Shown: piece after piece, positions 9,880 to 17,508 of the stretch | Numbering within the stretch: position 1 is the first letter of the stretch | Layout of the letters: the number at the start of each line of letters is the position of its first letter | Assembly (NCBI GenBank): GCA_947572385.1 | Contig: CANPBX010000024.1 | Coordinates: 1-35,718, forward strand | Origin: an uncultured Clostridia bacterium | GTDB lineage: Bacteria; Bacillota; Clostridia; Oscillospirales; Acutalibacteraceae | Length of the DNA: 35,718 nucleotides | Reading direction: 5' to 3' | Notes under the pieces: generated by a model | What the model saw: only the letters and a program-made list of their open reading frames with translations | The model's database searches: none | Told to the model about the DNA's origin: nothing | Translations under genes and position numbers: made by a program

Positions 9880-11082
9880 TCATTTTGTCTCTATAAGCTT
9901 GAACCCATTATCAGTAAGCGCCGAAGCTATCATGCGCACATGGTCATAGTTCCTGGTCTCCATGCCCAGCTTCAGGTAGCAGCCGTTGATGCTCTCTATC
10001 TCCCCGGCCCGCTCGTACTGTACGGAGGTCACGTTGCCGCCGCAGTCTGCGATTATCCTGGAGACCGTCTGCAGCTGTCCGGGCTTGTCTATAAGCTCTA
10101 TCACCAACGAGCTGGACCGCCCGGACTTCATCAGGCCCCGCTCTATGACCCTTGAGAGTATGGTAACGTCTATGTTGCCCCCGGAGATAAGGCTCACCAC
10201 CCGCTTGCCGGCTATTGGGAACTTATTGAACATGGCGGCGGCCACGCTCACGGCCCCCGCGCCCTCGGCCACCATCTTCTGCTTCTCGATAAGGGTCAGT
10301 ATCGCGGCGGCTATTTCGTCCTCAGTCACAAGGGCTATATCGTCCACATACTTCTGCACCAGGGAGAAGGTGTGCTCCCCGGGCTGTTTTACGGCTATAC
10401 CGTCGGCGATAGTTGATACGCTGTCAAGGCTCCCGACGGAGCCCTCATGCACGGAGTTGAACATGCTGGGGGCTCCAGCGGCCTGCACGCCGTAGATCTT
10501 TATATTTGGATCTAGGGACTTGATGGCGAAGGCCACGCCAGAGATAAGCCCACCGCCGCCTATGGGCACTATTACCGCGTCGATGTCGTTCATCTCCTGG
10601 ACTATCTCAAGGCCGATAGTGCCCTGTCCGGCGATAACGTCCTCATCGTCAAAGGGGTGCACGAAGGTATAGCCGCGTTCCTCTTTGAGCTCCAGCGCCC
10701 GCTTATATGCGTCGTCATACACGCCCTCCACCAGGCAGACCTGGGCGCCATACCTCTTTGTGGCCTCTATCTTTGATATAGGCGCGCTGTCCGGCAGGCA
10801 GATCATTGAGCTGACCCCGCTCTTTGTAGCTGCCAGAGCCACGCCCTGGGCGTGGTTTCCAGCCGAGCAGGCGATGACCCCTCTTTTCTTCTCATCCTCA
10901 GAGAGCATGGATATCTTATAGCCGGAGCCACGCAGCTTGAAGGAGCCGGTCTTCTGAAGGTTTTCAGGCTTCAGGAACAGCTCGCAGCCGTCTGTTATTC
11001 CCTCTGTGGGCACGATGGCTGTAGTGCGCACTATGTTTTTCAGCACCACCGAGGCGTGGAAGACTTTGTCGATACTAAGCAT
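9880..11082 (-). CDS. ilvA: Threonine ammonia-lyase (threonine deaminase)
   Basis: A PLP enzyme converting threonine to 2-ketobutyrate, the entry to isoleucine synthesis. The PLP lysine is Lys49 in KTGSFKLRG, and the phosphate-binding loop is IGGGGLISG. After about residue 320 there is a single C-terminal ACT-type domain (SSLVIELIDKPGQLQTVSRI), the short architecture common in Clostridia. An ATG at 11097 is in frame but has little ribosome site. The ATG at 11082 has GGGGA about 8 bases before it and gives the usual family N-terminus (MLSIDKV), so it is preferred with moderate certainty. It is the first gene of the ilv run, preceded by a promoter and a structured leader. Confidence 0.93.
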   Translation of the reverse strand: MLSIDKVFHASVVLKNIVRTTAIVPTEGITDGCELFLKPENLQKTGSFKLRGSGYKISMLSEDEKKRGVIACSAGNHAQGVALAATKSGVSSMICLPDSAPISKIEATKRYGAQVCLVEGVYDDAYKRALELKEERGYTFVHPFDDEDVIAGQGTIGLEIVQEMNDIDAVIVPIGGGGLISGVAFAIKSLDPNIKIYGVQAAGAPSMFNSVHEGSVGSLDSVSTIADGIAVKQPGEHTFSLVQKYVDDIALVTEDEIAAAILTLIEKQKMVAEGAGAVSVAAAMFNKFPIAGKRVVSLISGGNIDVTILSRVIERGLMKSGRSSSLVIELIDKPGQLQTVSRIIADCGGNVTSVQYERAGEIESINGCYLKLGMETRNYDHVRMIASALTDNGFKLIETK

Positions 11083-11101
11083 ACTATATTTCCCCATTCT
11101 G

Positions 11102-11183
11102 AAAAAATCCCGGCAGATATGTACATATAACAGTACCGCACCCGCTCAAACAGATTTGAAGGGGTGCAGTTCGCTTGCCGGAA
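11102..11183 (-). promoter_or_regulatory. Structured ilvA leader, candidate attenuator/three-way junction
   Basis: On the minus strand an outer stem (11176-11183 with 11108-11115, 8 pairs including one G-U) encloses two hairpins. One is at 11138-11167 (GCACCC/GGGTGC plus an inner TCAAA/TTTGA, with a C-C mismatch and a G-U between them). The other is at 11121-11136 (GTAC/GTAC). The outer stem is followed at once by six T residues (11107-11102). The U run ends only 4 bases before the first possible ilvA ATG (11097). This has the layout of an intrinsic terminator or ligand-dependent leader controlling the ilv run. It does not match a T-box, and no known riboswitch class is recognised. Folding was done by eye. 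Confidence 0.5.
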
Positions 11184-11212
11184 AAATTCAAATATTGTAC
11201 AGTGATATCCAT

Positions 11213-11241
11213 ACTATACCACCAGTAGGGCTGTTTGTCAA
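11213..11241 (-). promoter_or_regulatory. Sigma-A type promoter of the ilv gene run
   Basis: The -35 TTGACA (11241-11236) is a perfect match and lies 17 bases from the -10 TATAGT (11218-11213), a 5 of 6 match. Transcription would start near 11206, giving a leader of about 110-125 bases before ilvA. No comparable promoter is seen between the following ten minus-strand genes. Confidence 0.85.
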
Positions 11242-11284
11242 GTGAACGGTGACGGAAAAGATAGGGAATCCTGCAAAACCGCCG

Positions 11285-12157
11285 TCAGCCGAAGGGCCGA
11301 TCCCCGGTGGCCGCGGCAAAGTCAACGCTGTCAAGGCCACCGCAGAGAGCTGCCGCAAGCTCCAAAGCGCTTTCATACAGCTCAAAGAAATCCTCTATAT
11401 GGGCCTTGCCATCATGTAGCCACTGTGTGTGCGCGGTGTTGGCAAAGTCCGGCTCAGGGTCCTCGGTTAGTGGCACAAGGTGGGAGGTGATATAGTGTGG
11501 CCTGCCCTTTTCGATCAGACTGAAGATATTTCTTTTCAGCCCGGTGCGGTCGTTGCAGGCGGCAAAGAGGAGATGGGCGTCCTTTGTAGCCTGATACAGG
11601 GATCCCTCGGGGACCTCCTGGCCGTATACCTCAAAAAGCACGTCGCGGTAGAGCTTTGCGATCATCCGCTGCACGCCCTCGTTCCTGGGGAACATATTCT
11701 TCAAATGCACCTCACCGGGCAGCTTCCCGGTCTTCCACCTCAGCACGATGGTATCGAGTGAGGCTTCGATCTCACCGTGCATGGTGCCCTCATTCTCATA
11801 TTCCCGGGCCCCGGCAAGCTCCCTGGCCCGGGCGTTCACATATGGGTGGGCAGTTGAATCCAGGGAGTAGTGGCAGATAAAGCCCAGCACATAGGAGCGG
11901 TATATGTGGTTATCGTGCTTCCTGATAAAATTCCTCATGGCCTCAAGAGTCTTCGACGGCGGGGATCTATGCAGGGCGGAGCCGTACTCCTGCAGGGTCT
12001 TAAGAGCCTTGTTCCTCATAGTTTTAAAGTATCTGTGGCAGAAGAGGAAATCAGGCCCCTGGGCCCCCCAGGAGTAGGCGCAGACATCCAGCTTCGGCTC
12101 CTGGAGGCGGGCAAGAGCGTCAATGGCGAACAGGTTATGGGTCAGACATGCGGGCAT
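11285..12157 (-). CDS. Zinc-dependent phospholipase C-like protein
   Basis: A 290-residue protein with the histidine/aspartate pattern of the zinc-dependent phospholipase C family (Zn_dep_PLPC): His7 in LTHNLFAIDAL, GAQGPDFLF, FICHYSLDSTAHPYV and MHGEIEASLD. Unlike secreted clostridial toxins there is no signal peptide and no C-terminal PLAT domain. It is therefore probably an intracellular metal-dependent hydrolase, and phospholipid as substrate is uncertain. AAGGAGG lies 8 bases before the ATG. It is the last gene of the nusB-xseA-ispA run, and the ilvA promoter starts about 45 bases further on. No strong terminator is visible after it. Confidence 0.82.
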   Translation of the reverse strand: MPACLTHNLFAIDALARLQEPKLDVCAYSWGAQGPDFLFCHRYFKTMRNKALKTLQEYGSALHRSPPSKTLEAMRNFIRKHDNHIYRSYVLGFICHYSLDSTAHPYVNARARELAGAREYENEGTMHGEIEASLDTIVLRWKTGKLPGEVHLKNMFPRNEGVQRMIAKLYRDVLFEVYGQEVPEGSLYQATKDAHLLFAACNDRTGLKRNIFSLIEKGRPHYITSHLVPLTEDPEPDFANTAHTQWLHDGKAHIEDFFELYESALELAAALCGGLDSVDFAAATGDRPFG

Positions 12158-12197
12158 AACATAAGCCTCCTTGGCAATGGTCCGGTAAATATTTTTA

Positions 12198-12734
12198 CTA
12201 AAATAAGAGATACCAGTATATTGCGATCTCGTCCCGGTAGGGCTGGCGGAAATTTCTGTAAAACAGGGTATTCACCCCGCCGATGCAAAAACCCAGCTTC
12301 ATATAGAACCGGCAGGCCAATAGGTTATTGTCCTGGGTCTCAAGGGCAAGCCCCTGCAGGCCCTTGCCCCTGGCCCACTCCACAGCCCGCTCTATAAGCG
12401 CGCTGCCAATGCCCTGCCCCCTATAGTCCCGGGCCACGCAGATGTCTTCGATAAGTGCGTAGCCGTTCCAGTCCTTATGTAGCACGACCTGCCCAACGCA
12501 CTGGCCTTCCTCATAGGCAAGATAGGCCCGGCGGTCCTTGCTGCCAATGCAGCTGTCATAAAAACACTCCTCCTCGTCGGCGTAGGACTTGGTGCACGGC
12601 ACAGGGAAAAGCTCCTCGGTGCAGCTCCACTTTCCGTCGCAAAGGGAGGGCTTAAGCTTGCCGATGACCGTAAAGGGCTGGTTGGCCTTGTTGATATCCT
12701 TCCTGTTCTGAGCGTTCAGTGCAACGATATCCAT
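12198..12734 (-). CDS. GNAT acetyltransferase related to streptothricin acetyltransferases
   Basis: A 178-residue protein that follows the Sat/SatA streptothricin N-acetyltransferase pattern from end to end as I remember it: INKANQPFTVIGKL, EDICVARDYRGQGIGSAL (acetyl-CoA loop), GLALETQDNNLLACRFY, LGFCIGGVNTLFY and a final WYLLF. The family acetylates the beta-lysine moiety of streptothricin. Chromosomal homologues may have other substrates, so resistance is a hypothesis. Two in-frame ATGs lie upstream (12764, 12752). The ATG at 12734 has GAGG 6 bases before it and is preferred, leaving 14 bases after the pseudouridine synthase stop. The stop lies 40 bases before the phospholipase gene. Confidence 0.82.
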   Translation of the reverse strand: MDIVALNAQNRKDINKANQPFTVIGKLKPSLCDGKWSCTEELFPVPCTKSYADEEECFYDSCIGSKDRRAYLAYEEGQCVGQVVLHKDWNGYALIEDICVARDYRGQGIGSALIERAVEWARGKGLQGLALETQDNNLLACRFYMKLGFCIGGVNTLFYRNFRQPYRDEIAIYWYLLF

Positions 12735-12748
12735 TAAGTGCCTCACTT

Positions 12749-13615
12749 TCATATGGCGGGCCACGGCAGCAGGGGGAATGCCCCCCGCATGTCTTCGGGG
12801 ATGGGAGCGGCAAACTCCATATCCATCCCCACGGCCCTGCAGCCTACTTTCAAATGGACGCAGTGCAGTGCCTGTCTTTTAATACGTTTTCTGTCTCCGC
12901 CGTACAGGTCGTCCCCTGCAAGGGGATTGCCGAAGGCAGACATATGCACCCTTATCTGGTGGGTGCGGCCTGTCTCCAGCCGAAGCCTCAAAAGTGTGTA
13001 CTCATCCCGGCTCCCCAAAGCCCGGAAGCGGGTAAGGGCTGGCTGGCCCTCCCCACAGGCCCTTATGATCTTACTGCCCTCCTGCAGCCCGATGGGTTCC
13101 GAAATGCTTCCGGCCCCTGTCAGCTCCCCCTCACACACCGCCAGGTACTCCTTTTCGGTCACAGCCCCCGCCGCTATCCTGTGCTTAGCCAGCGCCAGCA
13201 CCCCCGAGGTGTCCTTATCGAGCCTGTATAGGGGCCGCACCCTATGGGACTGCCCGGTGTGCCGGTAGTACCAGGACACGGCGTTGAGCACACTGTCAGA
13301 ATCATGCCCGGGGGATGGGTGTACGGGCATTCCCGGCGGCTTGTTCAGTATGAGAAAATCCTCGTCCTCATACAGCACATCCAGCGGCAGCTCCGACGGC
13401 GGGTAGCACATGGGCTCCTCCGGCACCATAATGCAGAGCTCATCCCCGGCCCTGAGCTCCCTTGTCACCCGGCAGCTTTCGCCGTTCACAAGGATCCCCC
13501 CTTCAAACTTCTGCCCTGCCAGCGCCCGGACGGAGAGCCCAAGGCATACCCTGGCGAAGCCCTTCACTGTCGAGCCCTCCCAGCCAGGGGGGATTATGTG
13601 CTTCAGCGCCCGCAT
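12749..13615 (-). CDS. RluA-family RNA pseudouridine synthase
   Basis: A 288-residue RluA-family enzyme that isomerises uridine in rRNA or tRNA. The catalytic motif RPLYRLDKDTSGVLALAKH has Asp133 as the expected nucleophile, and the second conserved motif GRTHQIRVHMSAFGNPLAGD follows. The N-terminal 60 residues resemble a divergent S4-like part. The exact target (RluD/RluC/YjbO type) cannot be told. Its ATG shares a base with the ispA stop, so it is coupled to that gene. It precedes the streptothricin-acetyltransferase-like gene. Confidence 0.88.
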   Translation of the reverse strand: MRALKHIIPPGWEGSTVKGFARVCLGLSVRALAGQKFEGGILVNGESCRVTRELRAGDELCIMVPEEPMCYPPSELPLDVLYEDEDFLILNKPPGMPVHPSPGHDSDSVLNAVSWYYRHTGQSHRVRPLYRLDKDTSGVLALAKHRIAAGAVTEKEYLAVCEGELTGAGSISEPIGLQEGSKIIRACGEGQPALTRFRALGSRDEYTLLRLRLETGRTHQIRVHMSAFGNPLAGDDLYGGDRKRIKRQALHCVHLKVGCRAVGMDMEFAAPIPEDMRGAFPLLPWPAI

Positions 13616-14481
13616 CAGCTCTCCCGCCCGGCAAGGTCCAGGGCGAAGCTCCTCAAAAATGAGCTGTCCCCGGGGAAGCTTTCCAGGGCTTCAAGGGCCC
13701 TGGCGGTGTATTTCTCTACCAGCTCCTGGGCCCACTCAACCCCCAAAAGGCTGACATAGTTCCGCTTATCCCGTGCGCTGTCCATGCCGGTGTTTTTGCC
13801 GAGCTTCTTTGCGTCCCCCAGCACGTCCAGTATGTCGTCCCGGATCTGGAACGCCATGCCGATACCCATGGCATACTTCGCCGCAAAGACCAACTCGTTT
13901 TCACACCTGCCCGCGGCAATGCAGCCCATCCGGCAGGCGGCCTCTATAAGCGCCACGGTCTTGCCCCGGTCCATGACTTCAAGGAGCTCCGGCGATACCT
14001 CTCTCCCGCCGGAGGACAGGTCTATGCACTGGCCTCCCACCATCCCGCCGTGTCCGGCGAGCCTTGAGAGCTCCCGGGCTCCAAGAGCGGCAAGCTCAGG
14101 CTTATTAAACTCCAGCGCGCACTCAAAGGCCTTTGTGAGCAGGCCGTCACCGGCAAGCAGGGCCATGGCCTCGCCGTAGACCTTATGGCAGGTGGGACGC
14201 CCCCGGCGCATATCGTCGTTGTCCATACAGGGCAGGTCGTCGTGTATAAGGGAGTAGGTGTGCACCAGCTCTATGGCGCAGGCAAAGGGCATGGACATAT
14301 GCCAGTCGCCCCCGCAGAGCTCACAGAACGCCAGCACCAGCGCCGGCCTGACCCTTTTCCCGCCGCACAGCAGGCTGTATCTCATGGCCTCTTTAACAAC
14401 AGCCGCCGGGTCCCCCTCTTCTGGGGCGGGCAGCGCCAGCTCCAGGGCCTCATCTATAGCTTCCCGGTAAACCTCAAGCAT
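13615..14481 (-). CDS. ispA: Polyprenyl (farnesyl/geranyl) diphosphate synthase
   Basis: A chain-elongating isoprenyl diphosphate synthase. The first aspartate-rich motif is DDLPCMDNDDMRRGRPT at residues 81-97, with two extra residues between the aspartates, as in bacterial type II farnesyl diphosphate synthases. The second is FQIRDDILD at about 211-219. GGKRVRP near residue 40 binds the pyrophosphate. The 288-residue length fits IspA. It overlaps xseB by 8 bases and shares a base with the pseudouridine synthase gene; the nusB-xseA-xseB-ispA order is common in Firmicutes. Product chain length (C15 most likely) is inferred. Confidence 0.93.
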   Translation of the reverse strand: MLEVYREAIDEALELALPAPEEGDPAAVVKEAMRYSLLCGGKRVRPALVLAFCELCGGDWHMSMPFACAIELVHTYSLIHDDLPCMDNDDMRRGRPTCHKVYGEAMALLAGDGLLTKAFECALEFNKPELAALGARELSRLAGHGGMVGGQCIDLSSGGREVSPELLEVMDRGKTVALIEAACRMGCIAAGRCENELVFAAKYAMGIGMAFQIRDDILDVLGDAKKLGKNTGMDSARDKRNYVSLLGVEWAQELVEKYTARALEALESFPGDSSFLRSFALDLAGRES

Positions 14482-14689
14482 TATCTTCCTCCTCCGGCGG
14501 CAGCGCCGCCAGCTCCGTGACCTTCAGCTGGGCCCGGTCCAGGGTGTTATAGCACAGGGCCGATAGCTTCGCCCCCTCTTCAAACAGGGCCATGGCCTCC
14601 TCCAACGGGGCATCGCCGCTCTCAAGCCGGGAGACTATCTCCTGCAGCCTCCCCATGGCGTCCTCAAATTTCAGCTTCTTTGCGGGCAT
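14474..14689 (-). CDS. xseB: Exodeoxyribonuclease VII small subunit
   Basis: A 71-residue helical protein with the XseB signature FEDAMGRLQEIVSRLESG followed by LEEAMALFEEG. It binds XseA to form exonuclease VII, which degrades single-stranded DNA. Its stop overlaps the ispA start by 8 bases. The usual tight xseA-xseB junction is here replaced by a 99-base AT-rich spacer. Confidence 0.93.
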   Translation of the reverse strand: MPAKKLKFEDAMGRLQEIVSRLESGDAPLEEAMALFEEGAKLSALCYNTLDRAQLKVTELAALPPEEEDNA

Positions 14690-14788
14690 GATCTTCTTCC
14701 TTTCAACTAAACTAAATAAAATACAATATAAAAATATATAATATTAATATTGATCTGGATCCAGAGTTAATAGGGCGAGAGCCAAATT
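14690..14788. other. AT-rich spacer between xseA and xseB
   Basis: About 99 bases, including a long stretch of almost only A and T (14706-14750) inside an otherwise GC-rich run. A perfect 10-base palindrome CTGGATCCAG is present near 14755-14764. It may hold a secondary promoter for xseB-ispA or be a small insertion. No clear -35/-10 pair or terminator was found. Confidence 0.4.
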
Positions 14789-15973
14789 TTAAAGCAGCTT
14801 CGCCGCTCTCTTACCCTTCTCGACCTGTATCAGCACTTCCTCGCCCTCTTCGAGCTGTGCCAAGTCCCTTACGGCCTTCCCCTCATGGTACACCACAGCA
14901 TACCCTCTTGACAGCGCCTTCAGCGGGCTGAGCACATCCAGCTTTCCTGCCGCCAGCGCCAGCCCGGACCTATAGCCGTCCAGCCTGCGCTTTATCAGAT
15001 CCTCAAGCTTTACGGTCAGTTCATCCACCTTCTCCCGGCGCAGCCTCAAATAGGCCCCGCGGTCCGAGAGGGGAGGGCTCTTTGTGAGCAGGTCCAGGCT
15101 CTGCCTGTAATATTCCACCATTCCGGCGGCTTTCTGGATAAAGTAACTGTTATATGACCTTAGGCTGTCCAGCAGCCCGGGAGTGTCCGGGGTGCAGAGC
15201 TCCGCGGCTGCAGACGGGGTGGAGGCCCGCTTGTCGGCGGCAAAGTCGCAGAGGGTGAAGTCTGTCTCGTGGCCCACAGCGGAGACCACAGGTATTTTTG
15301 AGGCCGCCACAGCCCTGCACAGCCGCTCGTCGTTAAAGCTCCACAGGTCCTCCATGGACCCGCCGCCACGGCCGATTATTATCACGTCGCAGGCATTCAG
15401 CAGGTTCAGTGTATTGAGCGCCGCCACAAGCTGGGCCGGGGCCGCGCCCCCCTGCACCTGGGCCCCGCAGACCACCACCTCGCATATGGGCCAGCGCCTG
15501 CCGACTATCCGCAGGATGTCCTGCAGGGCCGCGCCTGAGGGGGAGGTGACTACACCTATCCTCGACGGGCAGACCGGGATAGGCCGCTTGCGCTCCCTGT
15601 CGAACAGGCCCTCGGCGGCAAGGCGCTCCTTGAGCTGCTCATAGGCCGCGGCAAGGGCCCCGACGCCGTCGGGCTGGATATCCTGGGCGTAGAGCTGGCA
15701 CTGGCCTGTGGCGTCATAAACGGTGACCTGCCCCCTGATGATCACCCTCATGCCGTCTCCGGGCATGAATTTCAAATTCCTGGCCGCTCCCGCGAACATC
15801 ACGGCTTTTATGGATGAGCTTTCGTCCTTTAGGGAGAAGAACAGGTGCCCGGTCCGGGCGCTGCGGGAGAAGTCGGAAATCTCCCCGGCAATATAAATAT
15901 CCCTCAGCCGTCCGTCTCCGTCCACAAGGGACTTAAGGAAACGGTTTACCTGGGTGACGGTAAGTGTATTCAT
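14789..15973 (-). CDS. xseA: Exodeoxyribonuclease VII large subunit
   Basis: The catalytic subunit of exonuclease VII. It begins with the OB-fold region (TVTQVNRFLKSLVDG, IAGEISDFSRS) and has the conserved catalytic core with RIGVVTSPSGAALQDIL, DVIIIGRGGGSMEDLWSFN and PVVSAVGHETDFTLCDFAADKRA, then a coiled C-terminal part. The ATG at 15973 overlaps the M22-like gene stop by 4 bases (ATGA) and has GGGAGG 5 bases before it, so it is preferred to the upstream in-frame ATG. That gives 394 residues, near the family norm. Confidence 0.95.
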   Translation of the reverse strand: MNTLTVTQVNRFLKSLVDGDGRLRDIYIAGEISDFSRSARTGHLFFSLKDESSSIKAVMFAGAARNLKFMPGDGMRVIIRGQVTVYDATGQCQLYAQDIQPDGVGALAAAYEQLKERLAAEGLFDRERKRPIPVCPSRIGVVTSPSGAALQDILRIVGRRWPICEVVVCGAQVQGGAAPAQLVAALNTLNLLNACDVIIIGRGGGSMEDLWSFNDERLCRAVAASKIPVVSAVGHETDFTLCDFAADKRASTPSAAAELCTPDTPGLLDSLRSYNSYFIQKAAGMVEYYRQSLDLLTKSPPLSDRGAYLRLRREKVDELTVKLEDLIKRRLDGYRSGLALAAGKLDVLSPLKALSRGYAVVYHEGKAVRDLAQLEEGEEVLIQVEKGKRAAKLL

Positions 15974-16911
15974 GCTGACCTCCCGGCAAAACACCTGTGT
16001 GAAATATAAGCCAATATGGCTATACCGGCGGCGTTGTCCGCCGAAAACTCCGGCTCTGAAAACACCGCCCCGAAGCGATCGCTTAGCCTGTACCGGAGTA
16101 TGCTGTCCGAGCAGACCCCGCCCGAGAACACCACCGGCAGCTCCCCATATTCAGAGAGCAGCGCCGAGCACATCCCCTCAAGGGCTGCCGTTATATACTC
16201 CAAACAGTACCGGGCGACCTCCTCTTTTGGGCGTCCCTTATTTATCATATCCAGACACCGGTTTTCAATACCGGACAGGGAGCAGTCTGCCCCCCGCATT
16301 ACCGGCCTTATCTTCATCTCCCCTGGGCAGGCAAGGGCCAGCTTCTCCAGCTCCGGCCCGCATGGGAATTTCAGCCCCAGGGCCAGCCCCACCCGGTCCA
16401 CAGCCTGACCGGCCTTTAAGTCAAGGGTCCCGGCCACAGCCACGGCTTTTGGCCCCCGGGAGGCTCCCGGGGACACCAGCAGCGCCTCGGTAGTCCCGCC
16501 GGACACGTGGAAGGCAAGGAACTTTTCCTCCAGCAGCTCAAGCCTGCCACCAGAGTACAGCGCCGCCGCAATATGCCCCTGCTGGTGGGAGAACTCATAG
16601 ACCGGCACATTTAGCGCCGCCCCCAGCACCGCAGCCATGCCCTTTCCTGTGAGAAAGCAGGGCATATACGACCCCTCGGCCCCGGTAGGGCTTACGGATA
16701 CGCCTATGGCAGACAGCTCCGGATCAGGCAGCAGGGGGGAGGCTATGTCCGGGAGCTGGCGGGTATGGTGGAACACCGCGTCACTCTGGCGAAGCCCCCT
16801 GGCCCCATCCGGCACGGGCAGCAGCCTGCGGCGGTTGTCAGTGACCCTGGAGCCGTCATACCTTGCCGCCGATGTAGTATAGTTGCTGGTGTCCAGCCCA
16901 AGAGTGCTCAC
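15970..16911 (-). CDS. TsaD-like (peptidase M22 / Kae1 family) protein
   Basis: A 313-residue member of the ASKHA/Kae1-TsaD superfamily. It has an N-terminal LGLDTSNYTTS nucleotide-binding loop, the metal-binding HQQGH at residues 109-113 (compare the HxxxH of TsaD) and FHVSGGTTEALL. It looks like a clostridial paralogue rather than the tRNA-modifying TsaD itself, since the sequence differs from the well-conserved TsaD core. The role is therefore uncertain. The start is GTG, overlapping the nusB stop by 4 bases (GTGA), and the stop overlaps the xseA start. Confidence 0.78.
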   Translation of the reverse strand: MSTLGLDTSNYTTSAARYDGSRVTDNRRRLLPVPDGARGLRQSDAVFHHTRQLPDIASPLLPDPELSAIGVSVSPTGAEGSYMPCFLTGKGMAAVLGAALNVPVYEFSHQQGHIAAALYSGGRLELLEEKFLAFHVSGGTTEALLVSPGASRGPKAVAVAGTLDLKAGQAVDRVGLALGLKFPCGPELEKLALACPGEMKIRPVMRGADCSLSGIENRCLDMINKGRPKEEVARYCLEYITAALEGMCSALLSEYGELPVVFSGGVCSDSILRYRLSDRFGAVFSEPEFSADNAAGIAILAYISHRCFAGRSA

Positions 16912-17324
16912 GAATCCTCCTCCGGCCCGTGGCAGTGCTTTTTCGCCACAGAGCCCAGCACGCCGTTGATATAGGCGGGGTCCCCCTCGCCGCCGTAGGT
17001 TTTGGAGAGCTCCACGGCTTCGTTTATAGATACGCTGATGGGTATATCCTTTTCATATGCCATCTCGTAAACCGATAATCTCAGCAGCGTTAAAGCCACC
17101 TTTGAGACCCTCCTGATATTCCAGCCCTTCAGGCTCCCCTCTATCATGCTGTCGATGTCGCCCATATGCTCCTCAACGCCGTAGCACAGCCCCTCTGTAA
17201 AGGGATCCGGCACCAGGTCCCTGGCTTCGTGGGCGGCTCTTAAAATATCGTCGACCGGGTCCCCGGAAACTGTCCCCTGGAACAGCAGGCAGAAGGCCTG
17301 CTCCCGTGCTTCCCTTCTAGTCAT
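16908..17324 (-). CDS. nusB: Transcription antitermination protein NusB
   Basis: A 138-residue all-helical RNA-binding protein that joins NusE/S10 in rRNA antitermination. It opens with TRREAREQAFCLLFQ and has the C-terminal family signature ISVSINEAVELSKTYGGEGDPAYINGVLGSVAKK. A ribosome site GGAAGGTGG precedes the ATG. It is the first gene of the minus-strand housekeeping run, with a plausible promoter 45-70 bases upstream. Confidence 0.96.
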   Translation of the reverse strand: MTRREAREQAFCLLFQGTVSGDPVDDILRAAHEARDLVPDPFTEGLCYGVEEHMGDIDSMIEGSLKGWNIRRVSKVALTLLRLSVYEMAYEKDIPISVSINEAVELSKTYGGEGDPAYINGVLGSVAKKHCHGPEEDS

Positions 17325-17366
17325 TTGCGACCACCTTCCTCTGTCATAATACTCCGTCTTCTACAC

Positions 17367-17395
17367 ATTCTAACATATATTTTCAAAAACTACAA
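17367..17395 (-). promoter_or_regulatory. Promoter of the nusB-xseA-ispA run
   Basis: The -10 TAGAAT (17372-17367) is preceded by TGT, an extended -10. A poor -35, TTGTAG (17395-17390), lies 17 bases away. Strength is uncertain, but it is the only candidate before nusB. Confidence 0.55.
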
Positions 17396-17416
17396 CATCT
17401 GCCGGGCATCATAGAA

Positions 17417-17469
17417 AAGTTTTCCCCGGGAATATACCAGAATGAAATCCCGGATCCCGGGGAAAACTT
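17417..17469. repeat. Perfect 15-bp inverted repeat upstream of nusB and the small gene
   Basis: Arms 17417-17431 and 17455-17469 are exact reverse complements, separated by 23 bases that themselves repeat ATCCCGG. It lies between the divergent nusB promoter and the 62-residue gene. It could be an operator for both directions, a leader hairpin, or a terminator for minus-strand readthrough. No long T run follows on either strand. Confidence 0.6.
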
Positions 17470-17508
17470 AAGTAAGGCCATAAAGTTCACCCAAAAAGGA
17501 GAGATAAT

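Noticed and set aside
11098-11206. T-box riboswitch in the ilvA leader
   Set aside because: GGGTGCGGTACTG only loosely resembles the T-box consensus. The leader is too short for a specifier stem and the terminator layout differs.
11092-11212. Leader peptide starting at the ATG just after the -10 box
   Set aside because: The ATG falls too close to the -10 to have a leader or ribosome site, and the peptide is not rich in isoleucine, valine or leucine.
16908-16911. The M22-like gene as true tsaD
   Set aside because: The HxxxH motif is present, but the sequence around it differs from the highly conserved TsaD core, so it is called a paralogue.
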